62,189 nucleotides of DNA, from positions 1-62,189 of the forward strand of contig DATKXU010000073.1 of NCBI GenBank assembly GCA_035528905.1. Reading direction: 5' to 3'. This stretch comes from DATKXU01 sp035528905. GTDB taxonomy: Bacteria; Armatimonadota; UBA5829; DTJY01. This document shows positions 43,812 to 52,445 of the stretch, in pieces (the stretch's first letter is position 1; every line of letters starts with the position of its first letter). Made by a program: the position numbers and the translations under genes. Under the pieces are notes generated by a model. That model was given only the letters and a program-made list of their open reading frames with translations, was not told the DNA's origin and ran no database searches.

Positions 43812-45140
43812 TCATTTCTTCTTCCCCTGGTCCAGCGTGTGTATCGTCTGGCTAAGGGTCTTTTCGGCGTCCACGCCGCCCTGCTTGATGCTCTCGATAG
43901 CGCGCTGGACGTCCGCAGCCTCTTCCAGGCGGCCCTGGTTCTGCAGCAGGCTCATCGTCTTTTGAAGCTCGATGGTCGCCGCCATCGCGGAAATCTGCTG
44001 GGTCTTCATGCCCATGACCGTCTTTTCGAGGCTTCTCGACGCCTGAGCGATCTCCAGCTCCTGCTTGACGATGGGATTGACTCCCGAGGCGACGAGCGCC
44101 TTATCCGGCGTGAACTCGAATTCCACATCTGCATCAAGCGTCTCGGCCCGGCCGCTGACCGCGTCGTCATAGGAAAGCTCAGCCTTCGCGACGCGGTAGA
44201 TGCCGGCGGGTCGCGGAGCGAACTCCATCTCGCAGAGAACCGACATCGCGGTTCCCCGCTCCAGATCAACGAGGCCGACTTCCGCTTGCCGGGGGCTTGG
44301 CATGGCAAACTGGCGGCCGTATATCTGGCGGAGCTGCACCCAACGCGGGAGGCTCAGCCTGAGCCGCATGTTCCGGGCTACGATCGTCATCAGGCTCTCA
44401 AGCTCTCGTCGGAAGACCTCCGGGATTAGCTCCGGCCTGGAAATGTAGTAGTAGTTTCCCCCGCTTTGGCGGGCGATCCCGGCCATGAGCTCTTCGTTGT
44501 ACTCCGGCCCGAAGCCCAGGGCGGTTACGGTGATTCCCCTGCTCTTTTGCTCGGCGACCTGGCCGACGATGGACGCGAAATCCTTTATGCCTGCGGTCGG
44601 CTCGCCGTCGGTCAGCAGAAGCACCCGGTTCAGGCAGCCCTCCGACATGATAGAAGCCACCTGCTGGCAGCCGACCATGATGCCGTCGTAGAGATTCGTC
44701 GTGTTGCCGACCTCCACGCGGTTGATGTGCTCTCTCAGGAGCGTCTTGTTGACAACGCGGCGCGCTGGGACAAGGACATCCACCTGCTCCTCGAAGGTCA
44801 CGACCGAGAGGATATCGTTCGGCTCCAGGAGGTCAACTACGTATCCGCACGCCCGCTTCACATAGTCCAGGGGCTCTCCCTCCATAGAGCCGCTCCGATC
44901 AATGACGAGCGCCAGGTTGAGCGGAAGCCTGCGCCCCATCACATTGGGAGGCGATTTCAACTGAATAAGCACGTGCTCGCGCGAGGGCTCGGTGGATACC
45001 GCATACCGGTTGCCCGCAATGCACTCCATCTCCAGCGCCTTGTACGCGCCGACAGTGGCTGTCTTGCCCGCATCGGTCATAGCCTGGGTGCGCGTGTCCG
45101 GGCCGCCTTCACCCGGCGGGATGATTCGTGTCTGTTCCAT
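43812..45140 (-). CDS. von Willebrand factor A domain protein
   Basis: The vWA domain (about 75-260) has a perfect MIDAS motif DRSGSMEGE and later TNLYDG and TDGEPTAG, so it binds Mg2+ and a protein ligand. The C-terminal part is beta-rich, then a helical region. No signal peptide is present, so it is cytoplasmic. ATG at 45140 (MEQTRIIPPGEGG) follows CAGGAGG. Its pThr-containing N-terminus (TRIIPPGEGGPDTRTQ) could be a kinase target and FHA ligand; that is inference. Combination of vWA with PP2C and kinase genes is known from TerY-type triads. Confidence 0.92.
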   Translation of the reverse strand: MEQTRIIPPGEGGPDTRTQAMTDAGKTATVGAYKALEMECIAGNRYAVSTEPSREHVLIQLKSPPNVMGRRLPLNLALVIDRSGSMEGEPLDYVKRACGYVVDLLEPNDILSVVTFEEQVDVLVPARRVVNKTLLREHINRVEVGNTTNLYDGIMVGCQQVASIMSEGCLNRVLLLTDGEPTAGIKDFASIVGQVAEQKSRGITVTALGFGPEYNEELMAGIARQSGGNYYYISRPELIPEVFRRELESLMTIVARNMRLRLSLPRWVQLRQIYGRQFAMPSPRQAEVGLVDLERGTAMSVLCEMEFAPRPAGIYRVAKAELSYDDAVSGRAETLDADVEFEFTPDKALVASGVNPIVKQELEIAQASRSLEKTVMGMKTQQISAMAATIELQKTMSLLQNQGRLEEAADVQRAIESIKQGGVDAEKTLSQTIHTLDQGKKK

Positions 45141-45156
45141 ATGTGCCTCCTGGGGC

Positions 45157-45199
45157 GTGATGAGTGATGAGCAAAGTCTAATCCTCTCAACACTCAACA
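45157..45199. repeat. Heptamers GTGATGA x2 and CTCAACA x2
   Basis: Two short arrays lie between the vWA and methyltransferase genes, at 45157-45170 and 45186-45199. Confidence 0.6.
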
Positions 45200-45202
45200 C
45201 TC

Positions 45203-45982
45203 CTATTTCTCGCCAATGACCAGGGTCATCTGCTCCGTGGCGACTTCGGCCAGGGCAGCTTCTTCCCCAATAGACTCGAAATGCTCCTTCATGCGGCTAA
45301 GCCCTTCCGCAAGCTCCTGATCCGACAGGAAGGTCAGCGAAGAGATGTTCCTCCGCCGCATTTTGTCGAGATATTCCTCTGTAGACGAGACCAGTTCCTG
45401 AGTCACCTTCTCGTGCGAGGCCCGTCCGAAGCCCGCACGAAGCATACCCTGTTCTATGACACCGATTTCCGGCAAACGGTTTCTGTCTATCTCCCATGCC
45501 CTCGGGAAAAACCGGTACACCGGCATGGTATGGATGTCGTCGTGCCCAGACGTCCGAATCAGGCACACCCCGCCGGGCCTGAGAATACCGCAGCACTCCC
45601 GCAGGACGCGGCGCATGTCATCCACATGGTGCAGGAGCAGGGACATGAAAACACACTGAAAAGCCCCTGACCCGAACGCCAAGTCCCGCGCGTCGCATCT
45701 CACCCACCAGACCGCTCCCGCTCCCGGCTTCGAGGCCGCCTCCGCGAGCATCTCGGCGGAGATATCCGCACCCGTCACACGCGCACGGGCAACCTCTGCT
45801 ATGGGAATCGTGAATCTTCCCGTGCCGCACCCCAGATCGAGGCAGAGCGAGCCGGGCGTGAGCCTTCCTCTATCCCGAACCAGGGCGGCCCACTGCTCGA
45901 TCGCGCCGGCCGGAAGCCGCCTCGCTGCGTCGAACGACCGAGCGATGGCGGAGTAGTCCGCTCTCGGCCCTGATTCCGTCAT
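45203..45982 (-). CDS. Class I SAM-dependent methyltransferase
   Basis: The SAM-binding motif I LDLGCGTGRFTIPIAE, the acidic GADISAEML and later HHVDDMRRVLRECCGILRPGG are those of the Methyltransf_11/25 type. Length 259 aa. The ATG overlaps the stop of the upstream FHA gene (ATGA), so it belongs to the same operon. The substrate is unknown. Confidence 0.88.
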   Translation of the reverse strand: MTESGPRADYSAIARSFDAARRLPAGAIEQWAALVRDRGRLTPGSLCLDLGCGTGRFTIPIAEVARARVTGADISAEMLAEAASKPGAGAVWWVRCDARDLAFGSGAFQCVFMSLLLHHVDDMRRVLRECCGILRPGGVCLIRTSGHDDIHTMPVYRFFPRAWEIDRNRLPEIGVIEQGMLRAGFGRASHEKVTQELVSSTEEYLDKMRRRNISSLTFLSDQELAEGLSRMKEHFESIGEEAALAEVATEQMTLVIGEK

Positions 45983-47418
45983 TGCTCGAACCTGAATGCA
46001 GAGCTTCCGAACTGCACTACATCCCCCGGTGCAAGCGGCTGCCGTGTGATGCGCACGCCGTTCACCATGGTTCCGTTCGAGCTGCCCTCATCATAAACGA
46101 CGAACGTCCCGCCTTCGTTCTCCACCCGCGCGTGTTTTCTCGACACAGTGCTATCCGTCACGAGCAGGATGTCCCGCCCCGCCTCTCTGCCGATAGCCGT
46201 GGCTCCTGACGGCCGCAGAGGAAACCATTGGCCGGCGTACTGCCCGCTCATCGCTATGAGCCTCGGCCCGGATCCAACGGGCGGCGAAACAGGAGCTCCA
46301 GGCGCCGGCCCAGGCCAGGATGGAGCGGCGCTAGGCTGTCCGGCCACGGTGCACGCGCAGGCGCCCGTATTCGGGTCCTTCCTGCCTCCGCAGAACGGGC
46401 AAATGCCGTCGGCGGTCGGGATCTGAACGGGCGGCTTCGGCGCCGTATCAACAGGCTTCGGAATCGCCGACGCCGTGGCTTTCTCGCGGAACTCCAGCCG
46501 CATCGAGCCGATCTCAATCAGGTCGCCGTCCTTCAGGATTTCATCCGCGACCTTCCGGCCGTTCACCTTGGTCCCCAGCGGGCTGCCTGCATCGCGGAGC
46601 ACATAGCGGCCGTTCTGTATCTCCATCACAGCGTGAAGCGGCGATATATCCCTGTCGCCGAACAGCCCGATATCGGAAAGTTCATCTCTGCCGACGGTCG
46701 TTCGCGCCTTTGAGATAACGTACTCCTTGCCCTCGTTTCTGCCCGAGACAACGCGAATCCACGCTTGCTTCAGCAGAGTTTCGACAAGGCCGATGAAGAA
46801 GCCGATAGATGCGCCGGTAACGGTCATGCTGATCCCGCGGCTGACTATGCTGGGGTTCTTCGTGCCCGGCGGAAGAACGTACGGAACGATCTCGAACAGA
46901 GTACCTCCGAGCAGTCCACCGATGAAGCCGCCTACAGCCCCATGGCGCGCAGCTTTCCCGGACTTTGACGGCAGTCCCTGCACCAGACCGAGGAAAAGAC
47001 CTATGAGCGCCCAGCCTATGGCGCGGATCAGAACGTCCCAGATGAAGAGGAGCGGCCCCAGCGGCGCAAAGGGCAGGGCTGTCCTCGGGTCTTTGTACAG
47101 GCTTCCGAAGAACATCTGCCCGAAGAACAGGCCGAGCAACCCTCCAGCCAGCCCGACTGCGGCTCCCCAGGCTGCGTCCCTCTGGACGACCTTCGCGCTG
47201 CCGCTGCTTGCCCCATTCACCAATCCAATCGCAAGGCCGACGAAAATCCCGAAGACCGCGCCGACGAACGCCTGCTCCCTGAACAATTCGCCAAAGGTCG
47301 CGGCCGCACTGTCCGCGGGCAGGCTGTAGACGCCGCTGAAGTCTATCACGACCCACGCCAGCATCGCGGAGAACGTCCCCGCCAGGAAGCTCAGAATGAC
47401 TTTGGTGTTAAGAGACAC
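45979..47418 (-). CDS. Multi-pass membrane protein with two FHA domains and a zinc ribbon
   Basis: The first ~225 residues are a Gly-rich membrane domain (LSFLAGTFSAMLAWVVI, AVFGIFVGLAIGLVNG, AVGLAGGLLGLFFGQMFF and others). Then come FHA 1 (STVGRDELSDIGLFG... SPLGTKVNG), a Cys-rich ribbon ICPFCGGRKDPNTGACAC and FHA 2 (GREAGRDILLVTDSTVSRKH, SSNGTMVNG). The Zn-ribbon-FHA module is closely similar to that of the neighbouring gene at 47512. It is probably a membrane-tethered phospho-Thr reader. Confidence 0.9.
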   Translation of the reverse strand: MSLNTKVILSFLAGTFSAMLAWVVIDFSGVYSLPADSAAATFGELFREQAFVGAVFGIFVGLAIGLVNGASSGSAKVVQRDAAWGAAVGLAGGLLGLFFGQMFFGSLYKDPRTALPFAPLGPLLFIWDVLIRAIGWALIGLFLGLVQGLPSKSGKAARHGAVGGFIGGLLGGTLFEIVPYVLPPGTKNPSIVSRGISMTVTGASIGFFIGLVETLLKQAWIRVVSGRNEGKEYVISKARTTVGRDELSDIGLFGDRDISPLHAVMEIQNGRYVLRDAGSPLGTKVNGRKVADEILKDGDLIEIGSMRLEFREKATASAIPKPVDTAPKPPVQIPTADGICPFCGGRKDPNTGACACTVAGQPSAAPSWPGPAPGAPVSPPVGSGPRLIAMSGQYAGQWFPLRPSGATAIGREAGRDILLVTDSTVSRKHARVENEGGTFVVYDEGSSNGTMVNGVRITRQPLAPGDVVQFGSSAFRFEQ

Positions 47419-47453
47419 GGCGCTCCAACTCCATCAAAGGAGGCAGGCGTTTC

Positions 47454-47518
47454 GTGACGGGTGACGAGTGATACGTGACTACTCGGATTCTCACTCGTCA
47501 CTCATCACGTCTCACACC
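47454..47518. repeat. Inverted heptamer arrays GTGACGA ... TCACTCG
   Basis: GTGACGG, GTGACGA, GTGATAC, GTGACTA on one side and TCACTCG, TCACTCA, TCACGTC, TCACACC on the other give a hairpin with an 11-bp perfect stem (GTGACGAGTGA/TCACTCGTCAC). It lies between two FHA genes and runs into the stop of the second. Confidence 0.8.
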
Positions 47519-48777
47519 TCGAATCTCAATCTGGTACCGCCTATCTGTATCTCGTCGCCGGGCTGCAGGACCTTCTCGGCGACCTTGACCCCATTCACAA
47601 ACGTGCCATTTGACGAGCCTTCGTCATGGACTGTGAACTGGCCGCCGTCGCTCGTTATGCGGGCATGCCGCCTCGACACAGTACTGTCCTGCGGGAATGC
47701 GACAGTATTCGATTCCTCGCGCCCGATGGTCACTGGGGCGCTTTCGAGCTGATAGATGCTGCCCGCATAGACTCCCTGGGTCGCGATCAGCCTAGGGCCG
47801 GAACTCACGGCAGGCGCGCCGACCGCTGCGCCTACCGAACACGCGCATGCGCCAGTAGCCGGGTCCTTCTTACCCCCGCAGAACGGGCAGATAGTCGGAT
47901 CAACCTGCTGAGCCGGCGCCGGCTGCGATGGAGCAGCCGCCTGCGGCTCCTCTGGAACTTCAATACCGAACCGCTTCAATATCTGGCGGAAGCCTGCGCC
48001 GCGGCTGCGCATCAGGGCACTAGCAGCATAGAGGATGAGGACAAGCAGCGCCAGCCCGACAAGCGCCATCGGGAAGTTTATGCCCCTGCCAGGCGCTCGC
48101 TCTCCAGTCTCGCCGGACGGCTTGGCCGCGGGTCCAGCTTCCTCCTTGGCCGCCGGCTGTACCGTATCAATCTCACCAACCACCGGTATCTCTACCCTGG
48201 GTACGGCTTCCTTCCCGTCCAGAGGAATCTCGATGTCCTGGCTGGCGCTCTTCCCGTCGCCATACAGTACCGTGACCTTCGCTGTCCCTGACGGCACGTC
48301 CGAAAACTGAAGCACACCCTTGGCTGACGGATCAAGTATCTGCGTCTGAACGCCTTTCTCAGCATCCTCAAGCTTGACAACCCCGGCGGCAGCGGGCAAA
48401 CCGCTCGAAGCAGCGGTTACGAAGACCTCTACCTTGCGCACCCGGTCAAAGTCCGAAGATTTCAGATCGAACTTGAATGTCTCGCCTGGCTTGCCTTCGA
48501 CCAGCACGACAGCTTCATTGCCGGTCTTGGCATCAAGGACGAAGAGCTTGCACTTCGGCACGGCGTCCTTCACCAAGGGAAGGTCGGCAGTTGTCTTCTT
48601 GTCCTTGAAGCTGCGCGGCGTCGTGGTCACCTGCTTGCCGGCGACATCGGCATAGCTGAACCAGTAGTAGTAATCGCCCGCCGCAGGAACGGCTATGGCA
48701 GCGGTCGGCGCCGCGAAAGCGGCGGATGCCGATGCCAGGAAAACGGCGGTGACTATGATGGCAAATATGGTTCTCAC
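47512..48777 (-). CDS. Secreted/membrane-anchored zinc-ribbon FHA protein
   Basis: A signal peptide (TIFAIIVTAVFLASASAAFA) and an extracytoplasmic beta-rich region of about 200 residues precede a TM helix (MALVGLALLVLILYAASALM). The cytoplasmic part has the ribbon ICPFCGGKKDPATGACAC and an FHA domain (GREESNTVAFPQDSTVSRRH, SSNGTFVNG). GTG at 48777 follows GGGGG. It would link an outside event to the phospho-signal inside. Length 421 aa. Confidence 0.88.
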   Translation of the reverse strand: MRTIFAIIVTAVFLASASAAFAAPTAAIAVPAAGDYYYWFSYADVAGKQVTTTPRSFKDKKTTADLPLVKDAVPKCKLFVLDAKTGNEAVVLVEGKPGETFKFDLKSSDFDRVRKVEVFVTAASSGLPAAAGVVKLEDAEKGVQTQILDPSAKGVLQFSDVPSGTAKVTVLYGDGKSASQDIEIPLDGKEAVPRVEIPVVGEIDTVQPAAKEEAGPAAKPSGETGERAPGRGINFPMALVGLALLVLILYAASALMRSRGAGFRQILKRFGIEVPEEPQAAAPSQPAPAQQVDPTICPFCGGKKDPATGACACSVGAAVGAPAVSSGPRLIATQGVYAGSIYQLESAPVTIGREESNTVAFPQDSTVSRRHARITSDGGQFTVHDEGSSNGTFVNGVKVAEKVLQPGDEIQIGGTRLRFEV

Positions 48778-48796
48778 AGATCGCACCCCCAAGTCA

Positions 48797-48817
48797 TTTC
48801 GGATTTCGGATTTCGGA
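48797..48817. repeat. Three heptamers TTTCGGA
   Basis: TTTCGGA is repeated three times without change, just upstream of the secreted FHA gene. Confidence 0.75.
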
Positions 48818-48895
48818 TTTAACCTAACCCCCAAGTCCCCTTCCCGAAACAGGAAGGGGGAAAGCTGACACCCCCGTCTCCACATAGGAAAGCGG

Positions 48896-50500
48896 TCAGG
48901 GTTGAGGTTTGGCGGTTCGCCGGTCGTACAACTCCTTCAGGGCTGCGGGAAGGGCACGGAGCACGTCGCCAGCTATCATGCCGGCCTCTCCGATCGTCGA
49001 GGCGGCGATGTCCCCGGCCATGCCGTGCACGAACACGCCGCAGACTGCCGCATCGAGCAGGCTCACCCCTTGCGCAAGCAGGCCGCCCATCGCGCCCGCA
49101 AGGACGTCGCCGGTTCCGCCGGACGCCATCCCCGCATTCCCCGTGGGATTGATGAATACGCGGCCGGAAGGATCCGCGATCAGCGTGCGCGCCCCTTTCA
49201 ACACAGTCACACAATGAAAACGAGATGCAGCCTTTCGCGCCGCATCCACTCTATTTGACTGAACCTCCTGGGCCGTAGTTCCGAGCAGCCTCGCCATCTC
49301 GCCCGGATGGGGAGTAATCACGATTTCGCCGTGGTCGCCCTCAAGAGTGCTTGCATCCCCGGCGAGGCAGTTCAGGCCGTCCGCATCCACGATCATCGGC
49401 TTTCGCACAGACTTGACGAAACGGTGCACGAACTCGCAGGTTTCCGAATGAGTTCCCATGCCGCAGCCAAGCACCACCGCAGTAGCCTTTTCGCAGAGAC
49501 TCAAGGCGGCCTCGACCGCTTTCGCGCCGATCACCCGGCTCTCGGTCTCCGGCAGGCCGTGCGTCATGACCTCAGTGAGCTTTGCCGCCATCAAATCCTG
49601 CAAGCCCGCGGCAACGGCAAGCGTTGACAATCCGGCGCCTGAACGGAGCGCGGACTCGGCAGCCATGGCAGCCGCGCCGGTCAGCCCGGGTGAGCCCGCG
49701 ATCACGACCACGGAGCCGAATGTCCCCTTATGCGCATCCGGCGGACGTTCCGGGAGGCGGTCGGCCACCCATTCCTCACTCGGAAGCTCGACAGCGACCT
49801 CGTCATACAGTTGATCGGGTATGCCGATGTCCGCGACGACGAGCTCGCCGACACAGGACGCCCCAGGATATGTGAGCAGTCCGATCTTCGGCAGCGCGAA
49901 AGTCACCGTGCGCTCTGCGTTGACGCAGACTCCCAGGATTCGGCCCGTATCCGCATCCAGTCCTGACGGCACATCCACCGCCACCACTGGGCGGCCGGAA
50001 GCGTTTATCGCTTGAATGACATCGGCAGTGAGGCCGCGCACCTCTCCATGCAGGCCGGTGCCGAAAATCGCGTCCACGATGGCGTCGCTGTGAGTAAGGG
50101 GCACTTCAATCTCCGAGGCGGATTGGACCGATTTCACCGTGAAACCCGTCTCGAGGAGCATGTCGAGGTTGATCTTCGCCTCTCCCTTGACTTCTGCGGG
50201 GTCGCCTAACAGGAAAACCGACGCCTCCGCGCCGGCATCCCGAAGGTGACGGGCAGCCACGAATCCGTCGCCGCCGTTGTTCCCGGTGCCGGCCACGACC
50301 GCTATACGCTTCCCGCGCACGGAACGGAGCATGTGGCGGATTGCCTCGGACACGTGCCGGCCTGCATTCTCCATCAGGACGATGCTCGGCACGCCGAACT
50401 CCCGTTCAGCCCGGCGGTCGAAATCGCGCATCTGTTCGGCTGTCGCAGCTTTCCTCGCATGAGGCGGGACTGCGCCATAAGCCTTTGACAAGCTAACCAC
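48896..50500 (-). CDS. nnr: Bifunctional NAD(P)H-hydrate epimerase / ADP-dependent dehydratase
   Basis: The enzyme repairs damaged NAD(P)H-hydrate. The N-terminal YjeF-N epimerase has GTGNNGGDGFVAARHL and VDVPSGLDADTG; the C-terminal ribokinase-like dehydratase has KGTFGSVVVIAGSPGLTGAA, TPHPGEMARLLG and GTGDVLAGAMGGLLAQG. The 534-aa protein is full length. acpS lies upstream in the same orientation, a common pairing in bacteria. Confidence 0.95.
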   Translation of the reverse strand: MVSLSKAYGAVPPHARKAATAEQMRDFDRRAEREFGVPSIVLMENAGRHVSEAIRHMLRSVRGKRIAVVAGTGNNGGDGFVAARHLRDAGAEASVFLLGDPAEVKGEAKINLDMLLETGFTVKSVQSASEIEVPLTHSDAIVDAIFGTGLHGEVRGLTADVIQAINASGRPVVAVDVPSGLDADTGRILGVCVNAERTVTFALPKIGLLTYPGASCVGELVVADIGIPDQLYDEVAVELPSEEWVADRLPERPPDAHKGTFGSVVVIAGSPGLTGAAAMAAESALRSGAGLSTLAVAAGLQDLMAAKLTEVMTHGLPETESRVIGAKAVEAALSLCEKATAVVLGCGMGTHSETCEFVHRFVKSVRKPMIVDADGLNCLAGDASTLEGDHGEIVITPHPGEMARLLGTTAQEVQSNRVDAARKAASRFHCVTVLKGARTLIADPSGRVFINPTGNAGMASGGTGDVLAGAMGGLLAQGVSLLDAAVCGVFVHGMAGDIAASTIGEAGMIAGDVLRALPAALKELYDRRTAKPQP

Positions 50501-50595
50501 CCTCAGGCCAATTATACACTAACGCCTCGCGCCGTTCAATCCAGGAGAGCGCCGGCGAAAGCTCGAGCGATGAAATAGGGCAACCCAACGCTCGG

Positions 50596-50964
50596 CTACT
50601 GCGATCCTTCGTCAGACACAGCAACCGCGTATGCAACCGCGTAAGACCGGCAGTGAGCTATGCTCACCATGACCCTTCGCCCGGCCGCCAATGCCTCGGC
50701 CGTGTTCAGCAGCCGGACGACAGGCTTCCCCTGCTTATCAGGAAGTATCTCTACATCCGACCAGGACAGGCTGGCCCCAAGGGACTTGGCCGCGGCTTCC
50801 TTGGCGGCAAACCTGCCGGCAAACCGCTGGGCCGGGTTGCTTCCTGATAGGCAGTATTCCCGTTCGGCCGCCGTGAACACACGCGCGGCAAACCCCTTTG
50901 TCCGCTCCAGAGCACGCTTGACTCTGCTTACTTCAGTTATATCGGCGCCAATACCAGTAATCAT
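50596..50964 (-). CDS. acpS: Holo-[acyl-carrier-protein] synthase
   Basis: AcpS transfers 4'-phosphopantetheine from CoA to ACP. The motifs GIGADITEVSRVKRAL and RFAGRFAAKEAAAKSLG contain the Mg-binding D and E residues. Length 122 aa. ATG at 50964 has GGAAGG 9 bases upstream; GTG at 50970 is less likely. The gap of about 95 bases to nnr holds nothing obvious. Confidence 0.94.
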   Translation of the reverse strand: MITGIGADITEVSRVKRALERTKGFAARVFTAAEREYCLSGSNPAQRFAGRFAAKEAAAKSLGASLSWSDVEILPDKQGKPVVRLLNTAEALAAGRRVMVSIAHCRSYAVAYAVAVSDEGSQ

Positions 50965-51166
50965 TAGCACACACCTTCCATACTATGAAGTACGGCCCGG
51001 AGGGGCAGATTCCTCCGCAAGTCTGCGGCGTGAACGGTAATGGTTTTGCGCGACGCATGGTGCGCCAGTAAGGCCAGGGGCCATCTTGGCCTTGCCAGAG
51101 AGTGCAGAGTGATTTTCGATGATTGTGGGTATACGGTCATCAGACTCATCCGAGGAGGCGAGCGGC

Positions 51167-51544
51167 GTGGCGGAGACGTGGCGAGTCTCGAAGCTCGATG
51201 TGGACATCAGATATCAAGACAACATTCCGATAATCGAAGGCCGCGGCGAATGTGACCTGATCACCAGCCGCAAGCTCCGGAAAGCCGTAGAGACTCTGAT
51301 CAACGCAGGACACTGCACGATAGCATTCGACCTCCGGAACATAACCTACATTGACAGCTCGGGATTCAGGGTGCTCTTGGAGGCAAAGAAAAAAGTCGCA
51401 CAAAGGTCGGGCGACATTGCCCTGGTGAGCATGACTGCACCGGTCCACCGCGTTTTCAACCTTTTGCGCCTCGGCGAGTTGATCATCCGGGCAGACACGG
51501 TCGAAGAGGCCGTGGAGAAGCTGAAATCCATCGAATGCGTGTAG
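51167..51544 (+). CDS. STAS-domain anti-sigma factor antagonist
   Basis: The 125-residue protein is a single STAS domain, like SpoIIAA and RsbV: DVDIRYQDNIPIIEGRGECD, the phosphorylatable serine in ITYIDSSGFRVLLEAKK, and the C-terminal VHRVFNLLRLGELI. GTG at 51167 has GAGGAGG at 8 bases; the longer frame to 51119 lacks similarity. No anti-sigma kinase or PP2C of this pathway is adjacent, so it is a separated partner-switching component. Confidence 0.9.
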   Translation: MAETWRVSKLDVDIRYQDNIPIIEGRGECDLITSRKLRKAVETLINAGHCTIAFDLRNITYIDSSGFRVLLEAKKKVAQRSGDIALVSMTAPVHRVFNLLRLGELIIRADTVEEAVEKLKSIECV

Positions 51545-51653
51545 TACGCTTCCCAAGAGGCACCGGCTCTCCGTCTATGCTCTGCAATTAGTTTTCTCTC
51601 ATCACACACAACGTTACAAATCTCATAGGTCTGTCAGGTTGTTTTAGTCTGTC

Positions 51654-51682
51654 TTGACAAGTTTGCCATAGCTTACTATAAT
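51654..51682 (+). promoter_or_regulatory. Consensus sigma-70 promoter of the BlaI-type gene
   Basis: A perfect TTGACA (51654-51659) and a perfect TATAAT (51677-51682) are spaced 17 bases. The start codon is about 50 bases beyond. A full-consensus promoter fits a gene held down by its own repressor. Confidence 0.85.
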
Positions 51683-51736
51683 ATATTGCCTGGGCGGAGT
51701 TCGGAGATCTTTCCTTAGGAAGAAAGGAGGGCAGTT

Positions 51737-52108
51737 GTGAACAGCGACACTGGTGTAAGGGACTACGTCGGCATTCGTAAGGGCCTTGGGGGACACTCCC
51801 TTGGGGAGCTCGAAGCGCAGATTATGGATATCATATGGGACCTTGAGCCGCCCGTAACTGCCGCCAGGGTGTTCAAGATCATGTACCCGCGAAGGGAGCT
51901 GTCTTATTCTACTATCATGCTAACCATGTCCAAGCTCGCGAAAAAAGGGATTCTGCGCCAAGAGCAGTCGGGATCGAGAAGAACGGATGCATTCTATTAC
52001 ACGCCCGTGGTGTCGAGAGAGCAGGTCGGCCGCAACCTGATGGAGGAGATCGCGCGGCAAGTGTTCCACAAGCCGCTGGCACAGGCGCTGCTCGACATGG
52101 CGAAGTAG
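51737..52108 (+). CDS. BlaI/MecI/CopY-family transcriptional repressor
   Basis: The winged-helix repressor family is recognised from LGELEAQIMDIIWDLEPPVT, ELSYSTIMLTMSKLAKKGIL and the dimerisation tail. Length 123 aa; GTG start at 51737 follows AGGAGGG. In the classic system it is cleaved by BlaR1 (M56 peptidase) on beta-lactam sensing, but no BlaR1-like gene is next to it here. It may be autoregulated and control genes elsewhere. Confidence 0.9.
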   Translation: MNSDTGVRDYVGIRKGLGGHSLGELEAQIMDIIWDLEPPVTAARVFKIMYPRRELSYSTIMLTMSKLAKKGILRQEQSGSRRTDAFYYTPVVSREQVGRNLMEEIARQVFHKPLAQALLDMAK

Positions 52109-52137
52109 GCATTCTCGGCACAAGTGTTGTTTCACTC

Positions 52138-52172
52138 AAGGGGATGGGGCGCGATGCTCCATCCCCTTGTTT
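52138..52172 (+). terminator. Terminator after the BlaI-type gene
   Basis: A 10-bp stem (AAGGGGATGG/CCATCCCCTT) is followed by GTTTCTTG. Downstream, 52173-52445 holds a probable trxB promoter (TATAAT at 52257) and STRR-like arrays but no gene. Confidence 0.8.
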
Positions 52173-52231
52173 CTTGATAATAGGAGGAAAGAGCGCCAAA
52201 GGCCACTCGGTTGGTTTCGCTCGCATCACGC

Positions 52232-52262
52232 TCGACAAGGTGACGCCGGGTTATGGTATAAT
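52232..52262 (+). promoter_or_regulatory. Possible trxB promoter
   Basis: A perfect TATAAT at 52257-52262 is preceded by TCGACA at 52232-52237, with a wide 19-base spacer. Confidence 0.4.
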
Positions 52263-52324
52263 GCGGCGGTGCTGCACGGAGCACTTGAGCGGTGGAGTAA
52301 TGGGGGAGGCGTAAGGCATCTGGG

Positions 52325-52405
52325 TTTCGGGTTCCAAGTTTCAGGTTCCAAGTTGAGAGTTCGAAGTTGGATGTTGTCCCTTTCTCCCATTCCCCCATTC
52401 TCCCA
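52325..52405. repeat. Heptamers TTCCAAG/TTTCAGG then octamers TTCTCCCA
   Basis: Seven heptamers TTTCGGG, TTCCAAG, TTTCAGG, TTCCAAG, TTGAGAG, TTCGAAG, TTGGATG (52325-52373) are followed by octamers TTCTCCCA, TTCCCCCA, TTCTCCCA (52382-52405). They lie in the leader of trxB. Confidence 0.75.
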
Positions 52406-52445
52406 CTCTTCACTGCGTCCTTTGACTGAAGGCGAGGGATTCGCA

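Noticed and set aside
38496..48777. Type VI secretion cluster
   Set aside because: FHA, kinase and phosphatase genes alone are not enough; no Tss structural gene is visible.
52167..52445. Longer N-terminus for thioredoxin reductase
   Set aside because: The extra 93 codons run through heptamer and octamer repeats and match no reductase.
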